This document shows positions 1 to 10,656 of a DNA stretch of 64,000 nucleotides, piece by piece. This stretch comes from Pyrenochaeta sp. MPI-SDFR-AT-0127. Taxonomy: Eukaryota > Ascomycota > Dothideomycetes > Pleosporales > Cucurbitariaceae. The position numbers and the translations under genes are program-made. Numbering within the stretch: the stretch's first letter is position 1; the number at the start of each line of letters is the position of its first letter. A model generated the notes under the pieces. The model searched no databases. It had not been told where the DNA came from and saw nothing but the letters and a program-made list of their open reading frames with translations. The stretch spans positions 1 through 64,000 of the forward strand of contig JAGTJM010000029.1 in the NCBI GenBank assembly GCA_020747015.1. Reading direction: 5' to 3'.

Positions 1-1032
1 GGGAGCAAAGTTCAGCTCTATCGGCTACCGATATTGGTTTTACGCGTGTGGCGGCACGAGAGAATCCACCCTTGTTGAAGTGGCGTCTATACGGAATCTT
101 GTTTGGTTGGTGTAAATTGCATGATGGTTACAGTCCTGGCAATTATTAGCGAATTAACCATTCAAGGTTATGTTTTGTCCTCACGGCGCAAGCCTCATAA
201 CGCAGGTTGGGCAAGAAAAGATCCGGCAACTGCCGCAAGCGGCGCCACAACCCCAAATCCAGAATAATGACAACAACTACCAACAAGGCAAACGACATGT
301 ACGAACCCTTTTGGTACTATTCAACTGTGTATATATGCGCCAAATATGGGTGGAAGCCTCTCACATGTTATTATACGAACCCCTCCCATTGGTGCTTTGA
401 CTTTTCCAGCTTTTCCCTGCCCGATTCAAGTCGTCTCATGCTCCTGTCAAAATGTGGTTTTCTTCTACCCAGGCTTTAGCTCTTGTAGCACTAGCTTTCC
501 AGAGCACTCTAGTTGAATCTGAATCAACTCAGTCCGCTGCAATTGCCATCCCTATAAGGATTGACGCTGCGACCACTAGCGTCGTTTTTAAGCTTTGTCC
601 GACAACGTAGTGTCTAGCATACAGGCCAAAATGTTAAGAATTCTCAGTGTTTCATAATTTTTATTATATTATTAAATAGCAAAATTAAAAAATAGTTTGA
701 GGACGTAGAGAAAAAATAACTCCTAATTATAAGAAAAAGGAACGGGTAGAAGTAAATAACTCTCTATAGTGTCTACAGATATCTACCTATCGTATATTAT
801 CTAACTTAGTTCACTTTATATATTTATCCTATTATATAAAACCCGCGATAATTCGCAGAAATGGGTATGCTAGAAATATGGACGTAATTTCTGCTCACGA
901 GCATAGGTGACCTATAGCGGTGAAAGTGATAGTGACTGCGTTTGTTTGCACGTCCCTCCGCAAATTTTGCCGGTCAAATGCTCTCATCCCCAGCATTCTG
1001 TAATCCTTCTCTACGCTATAGCTGTGAAGAAG
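1..1032. other. Upstream intergenic region with AT-rich block
   Basis: No convincing gene is seen. Short open frames near 170-480 have no recognisable domain or splice structure. Positions about 650-850 are strongly AT-rich, with runs such as TTATTATATTATTAAATAG and TTTATATATTTATCC, unlike the balanced composition on either side. In Pezizomycotina such blocks are often remnants of repeats mutated by RIP, but no repeat family could be recognised here. Confidence 0.5.
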
Positions 1033-2691
1033 ATGTCGTTAATGGACTCAGTGACCTTGGGTAATGGTGAGACCGAGACCGCTAACATGGAGAAACAGCT
1101 TCGCCAACAGGTGACCGATGGCTTGATCGATGTATGTATCGCCCCCGAACCCACCCAAGGAATCGAGCCCAGTTCGAACGAATCACCAACACTGTTCGTC
1201 AAGTCAGATTTGGCTCAGGTGCCTATCAAGGGACACGAGCCAGAGCACATTGACCGATGCGATGAAGAAGTGGAGCCTGAAAAGAAGGAAGCAAGCAGCG
1301 AGAACAACCAGGCCATTATGACAGCGTCGGAAGAGGAACCTGAAGATTGTGCGTCAGAGCTCAATGATAGGGTTCCTCGGGTGAACAACCCTTTGCCCGA
1401 GCCGGTGGACGAAGCTGCATCACTTGATGACTATATTCAGAGCGCTGAACGAGCAGTGCTTCCGGAGTGGCATTGGAGACCTACAATCTTCAACAATGGA
1501 CAACTAGGCAATCTACCGACACTAGAACAAGGCCCAACCAATCGAATTATGATCTTCTGTGGAAAATTCAATCCGCCTCATAGAGGCCATCTAGAATTAC
1601 TCTGTCACGCATTTATGCGCACAGACGCCAGGACCATTGCGGTCATGATACTGCCTGGGATCCACTCCTCTAGCCCTCGACCCATCGCATCAAACGGTAC
1701 GTCGACAATATTGAGTTCGAAACGTATCATGGAGCTATGGCAAGACGAGATTTTGGGGCGTTTTGCATGGGTTTGGCCTAGTGAGCGAGATGATCATGTA
1801 TTATTTGTCGACAAGATTATAGAGCTCGCGAGATGCGATGGATTTGACCTCGTCTTCACGACACTTATTAGGTCAGATCATCAAAGAATAGAATCAGGTG
1901 CCGGCGGGTGGGGATCCGGAGGTGTGATCTCAAGCGACATTACACGCCCAGCCGGCTTTCTCTCTGAAACATGGGCCAGTCCAAGGCCACTACATGGCTG
2001 GAGCAAATGGAGACATACTTCGCAAGCAAGCCCCTTTTTGCGTATAAGTGGACCAAAGGAAATGGTGAATTGTCCTCAGTGGCCATGTTGGGTGTGCTGG
2101 AAGCTCGGGAAATACTATCCTGAATATTTCCGCGATGACTTTGTCGAGGGTAAGTTTACATCGATCCTTCTCCTGAATTCGAGTTAAACACAGAATACAG
2201 ACGCTCGATGCTTAGCAGGTGATGCTCGCGGTATCACAAAGCGCTGCCATGAGGGGAAAGGTGTCATATGGCGGAGCTATCATCATTGGGAAGGCCGCTG
2301 GATGTGGTTCCTTTCTAGTGGTAGAGTATATCCGGATGATCCCCGTCGAACTCTCATCAGCTCAACCAACATCCGCTCATTGCTCGAGACAGCTTCTCCG
2401 GATGATGCATTTGAAAAGATCAAAGACACTGTGCTGAATCCGACCTCCCTCCTCGAGTTTCTTGGTCTGCGAAAAGGCAAGAGGAATGTCAGCGAAGAGG
2501 AAGCTAGCAAGGTCTCGGCTAAGAAGCATAAGTATTCCGATGATTATATACAGATTGAAGAAGTGGCTGTCATGGATGGAGATGCCTTTGAGTATGGTGA
2601 TGACGAGGTTGGGAACAACAAAGACATGGACAACAAAGACATGGCAGAGAAGAAAAAGACGGGTGATCCAGTGGATGGGGGCACCTATTAG
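1033..2691 (+). CDS. NMN adenylyltransferase-like nucleotidyltransferase
   Basis: Two exons, 1033-2149 and 2219-2691, joined across a 69-nt GTAAGT..AG intron, giving 529 aa. The fold is indicated by two hallmark motifs of the HIGH nucleotidyltransferase superfamily: GKFNPPHRGHLELL near residues 176-189 (the HxGH ATP-binding motif) and ISSTNIRSLL near residue 418, encoded by exon 2. Such enzymes transfer AMP or CMP to a phosphorylated substrate; in the NMNAT branch this makes NAD. Residues 1-150 are acidic and low in complexity, and the last 90 residues are charged (KKHK, acidic runs, repeated NKDMDNKDM), so the catalytic core is flanked by disordered tails. The open frame continues 5' of 1033 but contains no ATG; ATG 1033 is chosen, with another at 1042. 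The substrate cannot be read from sequence. At 529 aa it is much longer than an ordinary NMNAT. Confidence 0.8.
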
Positions 2692-3355
2692 AACATAATA
2701 CCGTGCATAGAGGACCTTGTGAAGTCAGTTCCTATATAGCGTTTAGGGTTTGACTTTCGGGTTGGGAAAACTTGGTTATTGACTTGATATGCACCTTGGA
2801 CAAATGCATTAACTCAAAGCTTGGAGGAGAGGGTACAATTTGCGGCCCATAAGCTCCAGCTTTAGACAAAGAAGTAGCTGGCAAGCACTGTGCAAGATGA
2901 TAAATGTTAGACTGGTAGAACGCAGAGCAACATCAAGACCCAGTAATCTTCATGAACCAGGGCTTCGAAGACACGCCGATCAAATCTGAGGAACAGCACT
3001 CCAATCAAGAACCACATAACCACAGGGTCATGAGTGATTCTCCAGTGGACTGTCCGAAAACGCTGAGTGGAAGCACGGCATATTGACCAGGCGTCAGGCC
3101 AACGGTGTCCATATTTTGTAACAATTTTCAGAAAGAATTTAATTTAGGGGCACTCGTTATGAATAGCATTTACATATATTTTGCTTGATATTTGGCTACA
3201 TACTAGATTGACCAGAGCAGAACGAAGTGCGTCGATCAGAATCCATCTCGATCACCAGGGTTGTTGAGAAACCTGGATATATTTGAAACAAGATGCACCC
3301 ATCATGTGGCATTGTAGTCAAATCAACAAACCAAGAACACCAAAGAAAGTCATTG
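2692..3355. other. Convergent intergenic region
   Basis: This is the space between the 3' ends of the nucleotidyltransferase gene and the small secreted protein gene. I see no gene, repeat or structured RNA in it. Confidence 0.5.
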
Positions 3356-3892
3356 CTACACCCAGCCTCTGCACTCTGGTGAGACTCCACCACAGGTTCC
3401 AACTAAGCCGTTGCCAGCCTGGTAGATCTCTAGCCCCGGCAAAATGACTTGACAAGACAAAAAGCAACTACAACACAAATTAGTCTATATCCACACGTAA
3501 GCGTAACTCCCAAATGAACGCTTACTGCAAGGTGCAACTGCTTCAGGTCCCAGTGGCCCCAAAATTGCACAAGCCGCTAGACATGTCAAGCAACGTGGAT
3601 TCGGAGCCTGTATCGACACTTCATCTTGGGCATCATCGCTAATCTTTTGTACATCGACCTCCCCAGTAACCTTGATCTCCTTATTGGAAGTTACTTCAAC
3701 CGGAACGTAGGCGGAGAGCTTGTCGAGCTGGGCTTGGTTGAACACAGCGGTCGCTGGGACTTCCGGATGCGCTGCAATGTAAGCGCTGGGGAAGGTGTAG
3801 GTATACTCTGTGACATCTGCCTGGCGAGTAGAGATCTGGGGCATAGCGCCAACCAGTACTGGAGCAAGGAGGAGTAGATTGAAGAATTGCAT
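3356..3892 (-). CDS. Small secreted cysteine-containing protein
   Basis: ATG at 3892 opens a signal peptide (MQFFNLLLLAPVLVGAMPQ), followed by a Thr/Tyr-rich segment and a Cys-rich tail containing CLTCLAACAILGPLGPEA. The single reading frame would run on to 3485, but a GTAAGC donor after 3526 and an acceptor at 3448-3449, preceded by ACTAAT and a pyrimidine run, join to a second exon 3447-3356. That exon adds a Gly/Cys-rich end (AGNGLVGTCGG, then a last Cys) and the natural stop. The spliced protein is 152 aa; an alternative acceptor 18 nt downstream (exon from 3429) gives 146 aa in the same frame. A TATA-like TATATAAAG lies about 95 bp upstream of the ATG. The size, secretion signal and cysteines fit fungal small secreted (effector-type) proteins. 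I recognise no named family; the function is unknown. Confidence 0.7.
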
Positions 3893-6800
3893 ATTGGTCG
3901 ATTGAGTTGCTTTCGTGCTGAATTTGAGCTTGGTGAATGAGAGAAAGAAGTGATGGTGAGTTACTGTGAACAAGCGCACGAAGTATGCTTTATATATTCA
4001 AGTCTTGCAGCAATGCCAACGAACTCACTGTCCGTTAGCATAGCTACATTTCTGGGTCATCCCTACAACGTTTCATAGAAATGAGACATATGCGGACCAC
4101 AGGAAGCCTTATTGTTGTAATTATATCACAAAAGTGATACCAAGCAAGAATTGGCCCCTTCCGGGGAGTACAACACAGCAAACTTTAGGAAAATACGAAC
4201 AAGTAGCGTGAACCAAACGACTTGGATCATGCTAAAGCTAGTTATCAGCTTCACATCAAAGCGTGACAGTGACGTCGTTCTCGAAGGTCCGTATACCTCT
4301 GGCCCCATAGTGTAACCCCTAACAGGGAGATGGCTCATCCTTAAGGCAATTAGGAAACCCAAACACGACCATAGCTTTGCTTACTGGAGGCTTCTCGGTC
4401 ACACTTGTGCACACTTTATCATGTCCGATCATGGTAACACGTTCCGTAACTTTGGTAGCATTCAAACCGGCCCAACTATCATTTCTGCTAATGAATTCAA
4501 AGATTCATAGGTGCTTAGTTGCACTCCAGTCAGGAGAATAGTGAAGGTATCTTGTATATGTAGGTTGAATCAGGCGTGCCGAGTCGAGCAAGATCGACAG
4601 AATCTCACTTGGCACTCAGGGACGTGGGTGGTGCAGGATATCGTGTTCGTCCTAGTGCTTACATGGGCCCAACTTCACCTTTCGCCGACCCAGTAATATC
4701 CCTCTAAGATCAACCTCTTTACCCCATAGTCTGATTTCCAACTCCGGAAAGCTAGTTCAATGTAGCCAATCATTATGTCGCCGGAGCATTGATACATGGC
4801 GGACATTACTGAGCTCCTTGGCGCGTTTTTGCGACAAGCCGACAAGAGCGAGACTACATTCTGAGTTAAGAAAGCCATAGAAGGGCAATAGAAGGCACTA
4901 CGAAAAGGCTCATCAGAGTCCCGTTCTCAATCATGGAAGCGTTTGAAGACACTAAGACGGAACACGGGGACCAAGCCCCGATTTCTTTTTACAGACCATG
5001 AGCAGCAAACTTGTAATCGCAACTTTCTAGGGCTGCCAAAGGCATCCAAATTGATGATCATTCGTATTATTAATCTCTAGGATTTCCCCCAGACTTCTCT
5101 GACATCAATTCTTGATCATGGTGCGGGGAGGTAAGACATGCGGTATATAGTTGGACGCCCTATCATCACAGCCACCAACACTCAGGTAAATAGATAATCG
5201 CAGGCTTTCCTTGATCCGTGCCAATCTATGAAAGGCTGAAATCCCACACAGATCATATTGATGGTACTTGCGTGGCATAATTAGGTGACATCCAAGTGCC
5301 AGGGGCAATTTATACGATCTAGTTTTATATCAAGTCAAATCCTGGCGCACCATCTGTAGCAGAATTCTGCGTCGGGAATAGAATATGATCTTGCTCGTGA
5401 AAGCTGTTGAACTTCTGCACTATTGTCGACTTGACTTTTTCAGCTCGGGGCGCCAAAAGAGTTGCTGTCCGGCGATGACGTCTTCTCTTCCAGATAACCT
5501 CCGTTTTTGTGTATTGTATTTGTTTTCAATTCCAAAATCTTAGAAGGAAAGCTTCGCGAACCGAGAAGCAGTAATAAACAGCACTATCCAGAGGCTTAGA
5601 GGATTCTAATTGCGATGACGAAGGGACGTTGAGACCGGGGTTACTACTTACCAAGCGGCTGCAATTAATTGGCCCCATTATTTTTCGTTTTAATTACTGT
5701 TACAGTCGAACCAATTGAGTGCATGTATCCTAGTTGAAGCATTCGAAAAAACTCTACGAATGTTCACTTCTGGGTTTAGTTCGGTCGCCCTACCAAATAA
5801 CCCCTTAGACACTCTAAATAGTTAACGCTATAGTAACTTGTTATCAGTCTTGAGAATTATTGAATTATGAGAACAATTGACCTGTCCGCAAGTGGGTACA
5901 AGATGTGTGACAGCTTATACAATTACCATGTCCTATTGTCCATACATCATTCATCTCAGCTCTGATAAGCATCGAATTAAAAGCAAGTTTGCTAAACAGA
6001 GTATAACAGCCCTTTACTTCAGGCCTTTATTGAGAAAGGTCTTCTTGGGCATGAAAAATCTCGATTTCAGCAATATCGAAGTACTGTTGAAGCAAAAGTG
6101 GTCAGCCCAACATCTACTGCAAGCGCGCCCTGCATTTGGTCCATGCTTCAGCGTCAGCCACCATCGGCTTGACGCTGGGGAATTTCAGACTTCATATACT
6201 GTTCGACGATGGCGTTGAAGATGGCTCATAGAATGAGGAGTTGTATTTGCTTAGCGTCAGTCGTTCCATGGCTCAAAGACCATTTTGTGGAAAACGGCGA
6301 GGACAAGCCTATACAGATTTGGCTGTGGTTCGGCAAAGTTCTTACTAAGAAGAGACATTAATAGCTCTTCACAGAAATCTGGGGCGCCGTGTGCGAACAA
6401 GGAACAAAGTTTGAGCAAAGAGGCGGGGTGAAAGCCAGAGGCTAACTCGATGCAGGCACGAGGGAATGGCTTAGCCGCTTTTGCTCGGTTTTCACTGAGC
6501 CACAGGCGATTTGAGGGTTCAGCTCACCCGCTAGACTGTTAGTGAGTAATTTGGCGTTCAGGCTTGGTTTGGGGCAGGACTCAGCCCTCCAACACTACAC
6601 TTTCTGCACTCTCTATTTGGCATTGGAACTTGTACTATTCAGGCTCCGCCAGCTAGGCTGAGCCGAAAGCGGTCGACGCTAACCTAGTTAGCTCGAGACA
6701 GCCAGTTAATGCAATCATTTTTGGGCCAGGTCAATGAGTGCTTCAGTTTCGTTCGATCGCATCGAGAATTGGGGGTGGAAGCCAGTCCGCGGGTGCTCTT

Positions 6801-7541
6801 GCTAGCGCCAACACAATCTTCAGCTGGTCTGCATTCCCCACTTTGATGCCGTTTTGTGGTAGGCTAGTGTGATCCACTAACAAAACACGTGCAAGCCGTC
6901 TTGTCGCCTGGTCATTCTGCCATCTTCCTCTCCGAGATCGAGTGAGAAAATGCGCACTTCTTCAGAGCGCGCCGCCATCGTTGCTTGTATGGTTACGTAT
7001 TTTCGACCTTGCCATGGTTGTTCAATCACAGTAGACAGACAAAGATGGAATACACATTGCTGAACCAGCAATCACCGCGCCGAGCGATAACCGTCAAGAT
7101 ACCCACCACATCCAGATTCTTGAGATTACTTGCTTCATAGTTTGAGCATAATTAGACAGAGATGAGGATAAGAATCTCGCGGACCACTAAAGCCACAGTC
7201 AAGTCAAGTCAAGCCTCAGTTCGCGGGGGCTTCGATCAACTTTACCAAGCCCCAATGAGCCACAGTTGAGCTACAGCTATTCTTATCCGAAGCTTGGACC
7301 CCCTACATGCTTAGCCACCTCCAGAATCTCTGGGTGGGGCTGTCCGATAGCTTCGTGTAGCGAGCAACGAAGGATATATATTGAGCGATACAACTCAACA
7401 ACAGATACTCATCAGCACAACTAGAATTACAACTACAACTACAACTACCACTTGCTCCCTCGAATATCAAGTTCCTCAACTTTCTTCATTCCAAGAATTC
7501 AATTTTCCTAACTCAACACTTCAAATCACCGTCTATCCAAG
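3893..7541. other. Gene-poor region of 3.6 kb
   Basis: This long stretch holds only short, unconvincing open frames. On the minus strand around 6040-6240, short protein-like pieces interrupted by stops could be a decayed gene, but no family could be named. Just before 7381 there is a TATA-like GGATATATATTG, followed by ACAACT repeats (about 7427-7450) and CT-rich DNA; these are the promoter and 5' leader of the next gene. Confidence 0.45.
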
Positions 7542-8111
7542 ATGCATTCATTCAACGCCCTTTTCGTTTGCGCATCTGCTTCTCTCCTCAGCTCCACACT
7601 GGCTCTTCCAACAGTTCCATCAGCATTGCCTCTCGACCGTCGCGCCTGCCAAGTATCTTATCCAACTTCAATGGTGGAGTCCACTCCCTTTCACACTGCA
7701 AAGACCGAATGGGACTTCTGCATCTCATACGATAAGCAAGTTCGGTATGCCAATTTCAACGACATCCCTTCCACCGCGCGTGGAGCCTGCCAACTCGAAT
7801 TCATCTTCCCTGCTGGGTACGATGTCGCCAATTCCCAGTCACGCCAAATCAACGTGTGGAAGACAGACCGGCCCATCGAGGAGGCCGATACCTGGGACAC
7901 AGCCCCAGAGGCAACCACTCTTTTCGGAACTGTAACACTGAAGAGCAACCCAACCGAAGAGACTAGGATTGTCGTCAACAGTGGGGAGTGCGCCTCAATG
8001 AAACACTTCAAATTCACCATCGCCGACAACAAGGAGGGAGGTGTCGTATACAGGCAACAGTACCCCCCAACAGGCCCTGCTGCGGGAATGCGCATCGTTC
8101 ATAGCTGCTAG
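7542..8111 (+). CDS. Small secreted protein, But2-C-terminal-like
   Basis: A single-exon gene of 189 aa. Residues 1-21 form a clear signal peptide (FVCASASLLSSTLALP), so the product is probably exported. The mature part has four cysteines (in RACQVSYP, DFCISY, GACQLEF, GECAS, with a last Cys in VHSC) and beta-rich segments such as LEFIFPAGYDV, TTLFGTVTL and HFKFTIAD. This pattern resembles the But2 C-terminal (UBA3-binding-like) domain found alone in many small secreted Pezizomycotina proteins; the family call is from memory of the pattern and is tentative. The upstream region has a TATA box about 165 bp before the ATG and a CT-rich leader, typical of strongly expressed fungal secreted-protein genes. 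The activity is unknown. Confidence 0.75.
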   Translation: MHSFNALFVCASASLLSSTLALPTVPSALPLDRRACQVSYPTSMVESTPFHTAKTEWDFCISYDKQVRYANFNDIPSTARGACQLEFIFPAGYDVANSQSRQINVWKTDRPIEEADTWDTAPEATTLFGTVTLKSNPTEETRIVVNSGECASMKHFKFTIADNKEGGVVYRQQYPPTGPAAGMRIVHSC

Positions 8112-8957
8112 AATATCGAGGAGGATTTTAAAGAGTATATTTGAGAGCCTTCTTTGTTTTCAAGATACAACACGATGTGGCTGCATTTTTAGGAGTTCAT
8201 TTTTCTGGATACCCAAGCGCCTGCTCCTTGGTCTTCACATTAGCAACACCGCATACCTTATAGACGCATAGCATTTAGAAGCATATTATTTAGAAGCATA
8301 GGATACAAACACATAATATTTACACAAAATATACAATCGCATCAATAACACATTCTCATCTTTCCTACTGCGAAAAGGGTCACACCTAATTCCTTCTTAA
8401 GTGTGAAAGGCTGTAGCAATCCATCGTAGCTATGGCTTGTGTGGATCTGCACTAATATGACTCTGTAGAGTATGTTCCACTCATCATTGGCCTTAGGGAA
8501 TTTAAAGGTTCATGTGAGTGAGCGGGGCTATGTTAACCTAGGTACAACAAAGTGTGACTTCATAGCCCACCCGCTCCGGTCAGGTGTTGAGATGAGCCGG
8601 AATCACAAACATTTACTAATTAAATTCAAATGATTTCACGAGAAATTGTACGATAAGTACGGTTCTGGAACAGGAGAAGATAAATTGGCCGTCTAAGCTG
8701 CTACAACTCCAAGGTTAGTGTTGTGACCCGATCCGGCTAGTCATTAGGCACACAATGGCGGAAACCTGCTGTTAGCCCCTCAGTTTAGCAGTCTCAAGTG
8801 TCGCTATCCAGGCAGAACTCTAGGCTCCCAGAAGCTTGGGTGCTGGAATTTTTGAATGAGAACACATAATAAACAAGGTGCTAATCGTGAAGTTTCGCTG
8901 AGGAGACGCTTGGAATTCAGGTCGACCGAATCAGACGTTAAGCTTACCTGACCCGTT
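8112..8957. other. Intergenic region with short tandem repeat
   Basis: This is the 3' flank of the secreted-protein gene. Two exact copies of ATTTAGAAGCATA lie at 8273-8285 and 8288-8300, followed by AT-rich DNA. No gene is seen. Confidence 0.5.
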
Positions 8958-10460
8958 ATGGCAGCCGCACGAGAGATTCATAGTACGTTCTCAGTATCAT
9001 CTGGATGCCTTTGCTTTGGAGCCTTGCACAACATCTGGGCTGGTGCCAGTGTCCCTGTTCGAGGATTTCCGATCGTTCGACCACGGCCAAGCGGGACTGT
9101 CAATGCTCATCAACTTGATTTCAACGTATCTGCACAGAACGGGGACTGGTATGCCTACCAACTTGTAAGCATTGAAAAGAAGACAGTTTGTGGATGGTTC
9201 GTTGCTCACTCCGACGTCGACCCCGATGGAGAGATTGACAAGCTTCTACGCGTCTCCGGCTCCCCGTATGAACCTGACTGTGGGAGCACCATGAATGATG
9301 ACAAAACACGTGCAGAAGGTGTGTTTGTCATAAACAGGTATGACTGGGGTTTCTACGACCTGAAGTTTCACAACGAACCCCGAACCAGCGCTGCGGAAGG
9401 CGAAACGGACCCCTTAGCTGAAGGTAACTCTGCCGGCTTGGTGGACTATGCGCAGGCGAAAAGTCAAATCAAAGAATGGAAGATTCAACGTGCAAGTGAA
9501 AGAAGGTCGTCCAAAAATGGCATCTGGATGTACATACCTCACGGAGAATACATGTTTGGTCGTTTTGGGTTCGATGATGCGCGTAGCGGCGCTCGCTCAT
9601 TTCTGTTCTTCAACATCAATACGCAATTCACTCGCACGACGTTTGCAGGGCTTCAACAGCCACTACGTAAAGAGGAATCCCACGAGGAGCGCTTTGAGCG
9701 AAGGCTTCGGGAAGGGCATGACTTCTCAGGGCTAGAGGAGCTGCGGGAGACATCTAAGCCGTTGGAGGATCCAACAATGTTATCCTTGTTTCCATTATCA
9801 CCTCCTGAAACTGAGTGGTTAGGGCCATATAACGAATCAGATCATATTCTCTCAGCTCAAGATCTGGACCACCTTCGACTTTCCAGGAAAGACTTCAGCC
9901 CACAGGCAGAGGAGATGCTCCGTAGTTTGGGCGCCGACACGGACGCTCTTCGTCGCAACCGTAAACTAGCGCCATTCGTTGACCCCTGGAAGGATACTGT
10001 CTATGGTCTTCTCAATGAGCTAGCACTAAGCTATCTGGGACATTTTGTCCTTCCACAGGCGATCAACGCCACGTCGTCCCAAGTCGGTGAAGCATTGTTC
10101 CCCACTCACGCGGATAGCGCCACGCAGAAGAAGATGGACTATTATCTCCACTCATGCTTCATGCATCCGCATGCGAACTCCATACCCAACTTTGACGCCA
10201 ACATCGTAGAGGAACGGATAGCGAATTTCCTAAAGTCACATTCCGGATCTATCCCATTGGTCTTTGACAACGATTGCATTGCTGGAATATGTCGAGTAGT
10301 AGCATATCTAGTTTCAGAGGTATTGGATCTCTCTAGTAATTGCGCTATTGATTCGTACCGCAACGGGATTGTCCCCTGCGACATTCGCATGGCAATCCAT
10401 GGCGACCCAAAGTTGTTCGATAAGTTCAAATATTCTACAGTTTTTTGGAAAGGAACATAG
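8958..10460 (+). CDS. Large protein with C-terminal histone H2A-like fold
   Basis: A single open frame of 500 aa from ATG 8958. The N-terminal 415 residues match no family I recognise; they are mixed polar sequence with several aromatic beta-like segments (GDWYAYQLVSIEK, YDWGFYDLKFHNE, GIWMYIPHGEYMFGRFGF) and an acidic or charged middle. The last 80 residues line up with the histone H2A fold: an alpha-1-like piece ERIANFLKSHSG (compare H2A RVHRLLRKG), a long central helix VVAYLVSEVLDLSSNCAID (compare H2A AVLEYLTAEVLELAGNA), then NGIVPCDIRMAIHGDPKLF (compare RITPRHLQLAIRNDEEL). Canonical H2A is about 130 aa and has a basic tail; here the fold sits at the C-terminus of a long acidic protein and lacks the H2A docking tail. 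It is therefore not a core histone. A role as a histone-fold partner in a chromatin or DNA-binding complex is inference. Confidence 0.75.
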   Translation: MAAAREIHSTFSVSSGCLCFGALHNIWAGASVPVRGFPIVRPRPSGTVNAHQLDFNVSAQNGDWYAYQLVSIEKKTVCGWFVAHSDVDPDGEIDKLLRVSGSPYEPDCGSTMNDDKTRAEGVFVINRYDWGFYDLKFHNEPRTSAAEGETDPLAEGNSAGLVDYAQAKSQIKEWKIQRASERRSSKNGIWMYIPHGEYMFGRFGFDDARSGARSFLFFNINTQFTRTTFAGLQQPLRKEESHEERFERRLREGHDFSGLEELRETSKPLEDPTMLSLFPLSPPETEWLGPYNESDHILSAQDLDHLRLSRKDFSPQAEEMLRSLGADTDALRRNRKLAPFVDPWKDTVYGLLNELALSYLGHFVLPQAINATSSQVGEALFPTHADSATQKKMDYYLHSCFMHPHANSIPNFDANIVEERIANFLKSHSGSIPLVFDNDCIAGICRVVAYLVSEVLDLSSNCAIDSYRNGIVPCDIRMAIHGDPKLFDKFKYSTVFWKGT

Positions 10461-10656
10461 TAGCCAATGGATGCTCATCAGGGTAAATGATTATTAGGCA
10501 TGGCGGGAGTTACAGGTGCAGAGATAATGATCTGTATTTACATGATAGGACGCATTCCACGCTATATTTGACACATAAACCTCGTTCCGAGCGACCTGGT
10601 ATAGAACGGGGTTCAGTCGATGTCCATTATCTAATAGATCTGATAGTCTGTGAATT

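Noticed and set aside
5877..6218. 113-codon open frame in the 3.9-7.5 kb gene-poor stretch
   Set aside because: It starts at a non-ATG codon, and the composition looks non-coding. Fragments on the opposite strand look slightly more protein-like but are broken by stops and match no family.
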